Source of the DNA: Alectryocaccomicrobium faecavium
Lineage (GTDB): Bacteria > Bacillota > Clostridia > Christensenellales > Aristaeellaceae
Reading direction: 5' to 3'
Length of the DNA: 11,335 nucleotides
NCBI GenBank assembly: GCA_018713425.1
Contig: DVOT01000138.1
Location: 1 to 11,335, forward strand
Part shown: positions 8,268 to 11,335 of the stretch, piece after piece
Numbering within the stretch: position 1 is the first letter of the stretch
Layout of the letters: each line of letters starts with the position of its first letter
The notes under the pieces: generated by a model
Told to the model about the DNA's origin: nothing
Seen by the model: only the letters and a program-made list of their open reading frames with translations
Databases searched by the model: none
Translations under genes and position numbers: made by a program

Positions 8268-9199
8268 TTTGGGGCCTCCGCGAGCAGCTTTTCCGCCTCC
8301 GCGAACATTTCCTGGATGATTTCCGCGGCGGGCTGTTCCTTTTTCACCAGCGCGGCGATCTGGCCCGCCATGAACGTGCCGGTTTCCAAATCGCCCTCGA
8401 TGGCGGCGCGGCGCAGCGCGCCCGCGCCATAGCGCTCGATTTCCTCGTTGGTTTTGCTGGAATCGTATTCCATATCGTGCATGGCGCGCATCATGGGGTT
8501 TTTCAGCCCGCGCACGGGGTGGCCGAGCCGGCGGCCCGTGACCTGCGTGTCGATATCGCGCGCGGCCAGCACTTTCTTTTTATAGTTCTCGTGGATCTGG
8601 CACTCATTGGCGCACAAAAACCGCGTGCCGCACTGCACGCCTTCCGCGCCCAGCATGAACGAAGCCGCGATGCCGCGCCCGTCCGCGATGCCGCCCGCCG
8701 CCAACACGGGGATGTCCACCGCGTCCACCACCTGGGGCACCAGCGCCATGGTGGTCAGTTCGCCGATGTGGCCGCCGGATTCGCAGCCCTCGGCAATGAC
8801 CGCTGTCGCGCCCGCGCGCGCCACGCGCTTGGCGATGGCGGTGGAGGGCACCACCGGCGCGACTTTGATGCCCGCGGGCACCCACTGCTTCATGTACTTT
8901 TCGGGCAGGCCCGCGCCCGTGGTCACCACGGGCACATGCTCGTCCATCACCAACTGGGCGACCTCTTCCACGTGCGGGCTCATCAGCATGATGTTCACGC
9001 CGAAGGGCTTGTCCGTGGCTTCGCGGCAGGCGCGAATCTGGCCGCGCAGGTAGTCCGCGTCCAGGTTCATGGCGGAAATGATGCCCAGCCCGCCCGCGTT
9101 GGAAACCGCCGCGGCGAGCTTTGCCTCGGAAACCCAGGCCATGCCGCCCTGGAAGATGGGGTATTCGATGCCGAAAGCTTCGGTGATTCGGGTTTTCAT
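8255..9199 (-). CDS. fabK: FMN-dependent enoyl-ACP reductase II
   Basis: Encodes 314 residues from the second of two adjacent ATGs. The first, at 9202, gives one more Met. MKTRITEAFGIEYPIFQGGMAWVS matches family starts, and AAGGCGG (9207-9213) is better spaced for 9199. It is a TIM-barrel flavoprotein of the nitronate monooxygenase superfamily and reduces enoyl-ACP with NAD(P)H. GVNIMLMSP, AEGCESGGHIGELT with the family histidine at 144, the phosphate-binding AAGGIADGRG and GAEGVQCGTRFL are visible. The C-terminal GTFMAGQIAALVKKE is also typical of FabK and helps exclude a plain nitronate monooxygenase. No fabI is present, so this is probably the sole enoyl reductase here. FabK enzymes are known to resist triclosan. 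The start overlaps the acpP stop by one base. Confidence 0.95.
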   Translation of the reverse strand: MKTRITEAFGIEYPIFQGGMAWVSEAKLAAAVSNAGGLGIISAMNLDADYLRGQIRACREATDKPFGVNIMLMSPHVEEVAQLVMDEHVPVVTTGAGLPEKYMKQWVPAGIKVAPVVPSTAIAKRVARAGATAVIAEGCESGGHIGELTTMALVPQVVDAVDIPVLAAGGIADGRGIAASFMLGAEGVQCGTRFLCANECQIHENYKKKVLAARDIDTQVTGRRLGHPVRGLKNPMMRAMHDMEYDSSKTNEEIERYGAGALRRAAIEGDLETGTFMAGQIAALVKKEQPAAEIIQEMFAEAEKLLAEAPKWLA

Positions 9200-9429
9200 C
9201 ATTGCGCCGCCTTCGCCTCTTCGATGCGCTTGACCATATCCGCCACGGTCTTCACGGCCTCGTCCAGCTCGATGGAGATGCCGAACTCGTCCTCAAAATT
9301 CATCACCAGTTCCGCCACGTCCAGCGAGTCCACCTGCAGCTCGGCAAAGGTGGAATCCATGGTGATCGTGTTCACGTCGATGCCTTTGTGGTCGGCGAGC
9401 ATCTGAGCAACCTTATTGAACGTATCCAT
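9199..9429 (-). CDS. acpP: Acyl carrier protein
   Basis: Encodes 76 acidic residues in the usual four-helix ACP length. S35 in the motif VDSLD (33-37) is the site for 4-phosphopantetheine attachment. The following segment VAELVMNFEDEFGISI (38-53) is the recognition helix that partner enzymes bind. It carries the growing acyl chain. ATG at 9429 follows AGGAGG (9439-9444) at nine bases, one of the best ribosome binding sites in the operon. The 86-nt gap upstream may hold an internal promoter, which would fit the high demand for ACP. The same frame stays open upstream into fabH antisense-to-frame sequence, which is not coding. Confidence 0.97.
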   Translation of the reverse strand: MDTFNKVAQMLADHKGIDVNTITMDSTFAELQVDSLDVAELVMNFEDEFGISIELDEAVKTVADMVKRIEEAKAAQ

Positions 9430-9457
9430 TGTTGGTATCCTCCTAAATGATGGTTGA

Positions 9458-9485
9458 TTTATATTGCAAAGAAGTCCGGAATCCA
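9458..9485 (-). promoter_or_regulatory. Weak internal promoter candidate before acpP
   Basis: On the minus strand TATAAA (9458-9463) lies 16 bases after TGGATT (9480-9485), in an AT-rich patch of an otherwise GC-rich operon. A transcript would begin near 9451, just ahead of the acpP ribosome binding site. The -35 match is poor. Confidence 0.3.
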
Positions 9486-9515
9486 TGTCCGGCGCTTCCG
9501 TTTGCCGCGAGAGAG

Positions 9516-10466
9516 TTATGCCCATCGCAATAGGGCCGCGCCCGAGGTGAGCCCCGCGCCAAACGCGCTCATGGCGATGAGCATGCCGGGTTTCAGCGCG
9601 CCGGAGCGGTTCAACTCGTCCAGCAAAATGGGCACGCTGGCCGAGGAGGTGTTGCCCGTGCGCGCGATGTTCGAGGGGAACTTTTCCTTCGGCTGGCCCA
9701 GCCGCGTGCGCACGGCTTCCAGAATGCGCATGTTGGCCTGGTGGAGCACGAAACAGTCGATGTCTTCTAGCCCCACGCCAGCCGCTTCCGCCACGGCGCG
9801 CAGATCCGCGCTGGAGGTGGAAACCGCGAATTTGAACACTTCCTGGCCCGCCATGTGCAGGTAGCTCGCGGGATGCTTGTGCTCCTGGAAGGGATTGTTG
9901 CCCGGATCGTGATAAGCGTTCAGCGCGCCCACGTTGGGCGTGGAAGTCAGCCGCGTGGCCAACAGCCCTTCGCCCTCTCCTACGACGGCCGCGCCCGCGC
10001 CATCGCCAAAGAGCACGCAGGTGGAGCGGTCCGTCCAGTCGCACAGGCGGGAAATCGCCTCCGCGCAGGTGATGAGAATCCGCTTCGCCTTGCCGGAATC
10101 GATATAGGCCTGCGCCAGGTCGAGCGCGTAGAGAAAGCCGGAACAGGCGGCGTTCACGTCGAACGCCGGGCAGTGCGCGCCGATTTCGCCCTGCAAAAGG
10201 CTGGCGGTGGAAGGCGTAATGGTTTCCCCCTTCGTGGTGGAAACGATGATCATATCGATATCGTCCGCGCTTAACCCCGCGTTTTCCAGCGCGCGCAGGG
10301 AAGCTTCGCGCGCGAGCGACAGCACGCTTTCTTCGTTGAGCACGCGGCGCTCGGCAATGCCCGTGCGCGTGCGGATCCATTCGTCGCTGGTGTCCAGAAA
10401 CGCCGTCAGTTCTTCGTTCGTAACCCGGCGCTCGGGCTGCGCGCTGCCGGTTCCCAAAATTCTCAT
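9516..10466 (-). CDS. fabH: 3-oxoacyl-ACP synthase III
   Basis: Encodes 316 residues. It starts fatty acid synthesis by condensing an acyl-CoA, usually acetyl or a branched primer, with malonyl-ACP. The catalytic triad is complete: C108 in NAACSGF, H242 in LHQANMRI and N272 in ARTGNTSSASVP. Other family segments are DEWIRTRTGI (28-37) with primer-pocket tryptophan, LFGDGAGA (152-159) and the C-terminal SAFGAGLTSGA. ATG at 10466 overlaps the fabT stop as ATGA and has GGAGG (10476-10480) nine bases upstream, inside the fabT end. Primer preference (straight or branched) cannot be told from what I can see. The downstream gap to acpP is 86 nt. Confidence 0.96.
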   Translation of the reverse strand: MRILGTGSAQPERRVTNEELTAFLDTSDEWIRTRTGIAERRVLNEESVLSLAREASLRALENAGLSADDIDMIIVSTTKGETITPSTASLLQGEIGAHCPAFDVNAACSGFLYALDLAQAYIDSGKAKRILITCAEAISRLCDWTDRSTCVLFGDGAGAAVVGEGEGLLATRLTSTPNVGALNAYHDPGNNPFQEHKHPASYLHMAGQEVFKFAVSTSSADLRAVAEAAGVGLEDIDCFVLHQANMRILEAVRTRLGQPKEKFPSNIARTGNTSSASVPILLDELNRSGALKPGMLIAMSAFGAGLTSGAALLRWA

Positions 10467-10954
10467 GGCTGCATTCCTCCGTTTTGATCGGCCTGGCCAG
10501 AAAGCTGCGAAACAGCCTTGTCAAAAAATTCGTTCAGCGACCGTATCGCGCCCAGCAGCACGGGTTTTTCCTCTTCCCGCACGCCCTGGCACACGGTCTT
10601 GAGCATCTGCCGGTGAAAATACCGGTGGGCCACTTCCGCGCGGCGGCCGGTTTCCGTGAGTTGCACATACACCCGGCGCCCGTCTTCCGCGCCGCGCGAT
10701 TTGAGCACAAAGCCCTTTTTTTCCAGCTTTTTCACGGCGACCGTGGCCGAGGGCAGGGAAATCTCCATGTCCTGCGCGATGGCGGTGATGCTCGCGCCAT
10801 TGTTCCCGCCGCGCCCGATGCATTCGATGATGTGCATTTCGCCGATGCTCAGGCTGCCATTGCTCAGCGATTTGAGCATGGCCTCCTCCACGTTGTGGAT
10901 GGAGCGGTAGGTGTGCATAAATAGCAGATTGAGTTCGGTGGCAAAGGGATCCAT
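10463..10954 (-). CDS. fabT: MarR-family regulator, FabT type
   Basis: Encodes 163 residues. A winged helix-turn-helix spans about 35-100: SLSIGEMHIIECIG leads in, ISLPSATVAVKKLEKKGF (65-82) is the recognition helix region, and the wing is EDGRRVYVQLTETG (90-103). SLSIGEMHIIECIG closely resembles the ISIKEMHTIDVIG segment I recall from pneumococcal FabT, and the distance from Met1 also agrees. FabT represses fab genes with long-chain acyl-ACP as co-repressor. It is first in the operon, so it probably regulates itself and the genes behind it through the operator at 10988-11000. ATG at 10954 has AAGGGG (10962-10967) seven bases upstream. The C-terminal tail after about 148 is longer than in the streptococcal protein. 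The MarR family is certain; the FabT role rests on similarity and position. Confidence 0.9.
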   Translation of the reverse strand: MDPFATELNLLFMHTYRSIHNVEEAMLKSLSNGSLSIGEMHIIECIGRGGNNGASITAIAQDMEISLPSATVAVKKLEKKGFVLKSRGAEDGRRVYVQLTETGRRAEVAHRYFHRQMLKTVCQGVREEEKPVLLGAIRSLNEFFDKAVSQLSGQADQNGGMQP

Positions 10955-10970
10955 GTGTCTGCCCCTTCAT

Positions 10971-10999
10971 TTAGTTTTACAAACCAATCAGACTGTCAA
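10971..10999 (-). promoter_or_regulatory. Candidate fabT promoter, TTGACA box
   Basis: A perfect TTGACA is read on the minus strand at 10994-10999. The -10 region is poor: AACTAA at 17-base spacing (10971-10976) or ACTAAA at 18. A start near 10964 would fall inside the fabT ribosome binding site, leaving almost no leader. It may therefore be part of the operator rather than a working promoter. Confidence 0.35.
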
Positions 11000-11000
11000 A
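10988..11000 (-). promoter_or_regulatory. FabT-like operator, imperfect palindrome
   Basis: The minus strand reads TTTGACAGTCTGA. It matches the TTTGA-N3-TCAAA form of FabT sites, as I remember them, at 8 of 10 fixed positions. It sits 34 bases upstream of the fabT start and covers the TTGACA box, so binding would block transcription. The second half-site is degenerate. Confidence 0.45.
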
Positions 11001-11014
11001 AACCCCAGGAGAGC

Positions 11015-11038
11015 GCGAGAGGGCTTCGGCCCTCTCGC
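11015..11038. other. 10-bp hairpin with TTCG loop
   Basis: GCGAGAGGGC (11015-11024) and GCCCTCTCGC (11029-11038) pair fully around TTCG on the plus strand, CGAA on the minus strand. It lies just upstream of the fabT operator. On the minus strand TTTTT follows only after about 12 bases, so it is not a clean terminator. Confidence 0.75.
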
Positions 11039-11080
11039 ACTAAAATCGTCTCCGGCGACCTGTGCGGCGGAGGCGGGGCT

Positions 11081-11121
11081 GATTTTTGCGTCGGAAAATC
11101 TCATTTTCCAGAGCAAAAATC
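11081..11121. other. Interrupted hairpin, 9-bp outer and 6-bp inner stem
   Basis: GATTTTTGC (11081-11089) pairs with GCAAAAATC (11113-11121). Inside it GGAAAA (11093-11098) pairs with TTTTCC (11104-11109) around TCTCA. A symmetric 3x3 internal loop separates the stems. Confidence 0.7.
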
Positions 11122-11130
11122 GCTTCCTTG

Positions 11131-11173
11131 CAGTTTCCGCGCCCGGAAATCCGTAGGATTTCAGCGGAAACTG
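11131..11173. other. Interrupted hairpin, 10-bp outer and 7-bp inner stem
   Basis: CAGTTTCCGC (11131-11140) pairs with GCGGAAACTG (11164-11173). Inside it GAAATCC (11146-11152) pairs with GGATTTC (11156-11162) around a GTA loop. An asymmetric bulge of five bases faces a single base. With its neighbours it forms a continuous structured stretch in the operon upstream region. Confidence 0.75.
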
Positions 11174-11175
11174 GT

Positions 11176-11246
11176 AGGGGTGGCAGTGGCGGGGAAGCTT
11201 GCTCCCCCGTCCATCAGCTTGTCAAAAAGACTTTTTTGACAAGCTG
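11176..11246. repeat. 71-bp palindromic intergenic repeat block, copy B
   Basis: Same architecture and orientation as 421-490, with one extra base. The terminal 14-bp stem (11215-11228 with 11233-11246) encloses the same GACT loop. Relative to copy A, one base pair differs on both sides (C460-G489 there, A11216-T11245 here), so pairing is kept. The hairpin before it (GGGG, AGC, TT, GCT, CCCC; 11191-11207) differs in sequence but stays paired. Confidence 0.75.
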
Positions 11247-11271
11247 TGAGACGCTTTGCGCCGTTTTCACT

Positions 11272-11277
11272 ATTATA
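11272..11277 (-). promoter_or_regulatory. Minus-strand TATAAT box upstream of the operon
   Basis: A perfect TATAAT is read on the minus strand, but no convincing -35 lies 16-18 bases upstream (AGCGCG-like). A T-run lies in the spacer. If used, it would give fabT a leader of about 310 nt containing all the hairpins at 11015-11246. Confidence 0.35.
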
Positions 11278-11301
11278 CCGCAAAAAAATTGGCCCGCGCT
11301 A

Positions 11302-11330
11302 TGGAAAAACCGTAGCCTGTGCGTTATAAT
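11302..11330 (+). promoter_or_regulatory. Plus-strand promoter candidate leaving the window
   Basis: TGGAAA (11302-11307) and a perfect TATAAT (11325-11330) are separated by exactly 17 bases. The direction is rightward, so a divergent gene probably begins just beyond the window. The -35 matches consensus at four of six positions. Confidence 0.5.
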
Positions 11331-11335
11331 GGTGT

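Noticed and set aside
9199..10524. A 441-codon open frame ending in acpP
   Set aside because: The first 365 codons overlap fabH in the wrong frame and are Arg/His/Gly-rich noise. The 76-residue ACP has its own ATG and AGGAGG.
11236..11276. A plus-strand promoter from TTGACA (11236-11241) and TATTAT (11271-11276)
   Set aside because: Spacing is 29 bases, far from the usual 16-18, and the TTGACA is part of the repeat hairpin stem.

Overview
The window carries one long gene cluster on the minus strand, transcribed from right to left. It is a nearly complete bacterial type II fatty acid synthesis (FASII) operon. In transcription order: a FabT-type MarR regulator, fabH, acpP, fabK, fabD, fabG, fabF, accB, fabZ, accC, accD, accA, and a DegV/FakB-type fatty-acid-binding protein. 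The 12 genes from fabT to accA match the order I recall for the Streptococcus pneumoniae fab cluster, without the fabM isomerase. Together with FabK as enoyl reductase, split accD/accA genes, strong AAGGAGG-type ribosome binding sites and strongly GC-biased codon use, this suggests a high-GC Clostridia member (Firmicutes), plausibly a gut Oscillospirales or Christensenellales lineage. The species cannot be fixed from the window.

Layout. Positions 1-513 hold no gene I can support. They contain a 117-bp-period direct repeat cut by the window edge, a run of short GC-rich triloop hairpins, 41/42-bp imperfect tandem repeats, and a 70-bp palindromic repeat block ending in a 14-bp hairpin just after the last operon gene. 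Positions 514-10954 are wall-to-wall genes with overlaps or short gaps; the largest gaps are 86, 66 and 61 nt. Positions 10955-11335 hold the operon upstream region. It has a FabT-like operator half-palindrome overlapping a TTGACA box, four or more strong hairpins, a second copy of the palindromic block, a minus-strand TATAAT box, and a plus-strand promoter candidate that would serve a gene beyond the right edge.

How the genes work together. AccB carries biotin, AccC carboxylates it, and AccA/AccD transfer the carboxyl group to acetyl-CoA to make malonyl-CoA. FabD moves malonyl to ACP. FabH starts the chain by condensing acetyl-CoA with malonyl-ACP. FabF, FabG, FabZ and FabK run the elongation cycle (condense, reduce, dehydrate, reduce). 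FabT probably represses the cluster when long-chain acyl-ACP is abundant. The terminal DegV-like protein, translationally coupled to accA through an ATGA overlap, would bind a fatty acid and could link the operon to use of exogenous fatty acids.

The operon itself is conventional. The less explained parts are the flanking structured repeats, a perfect 12-bp hairpin between fabD and fabG, and the DegV gene at the operon end.
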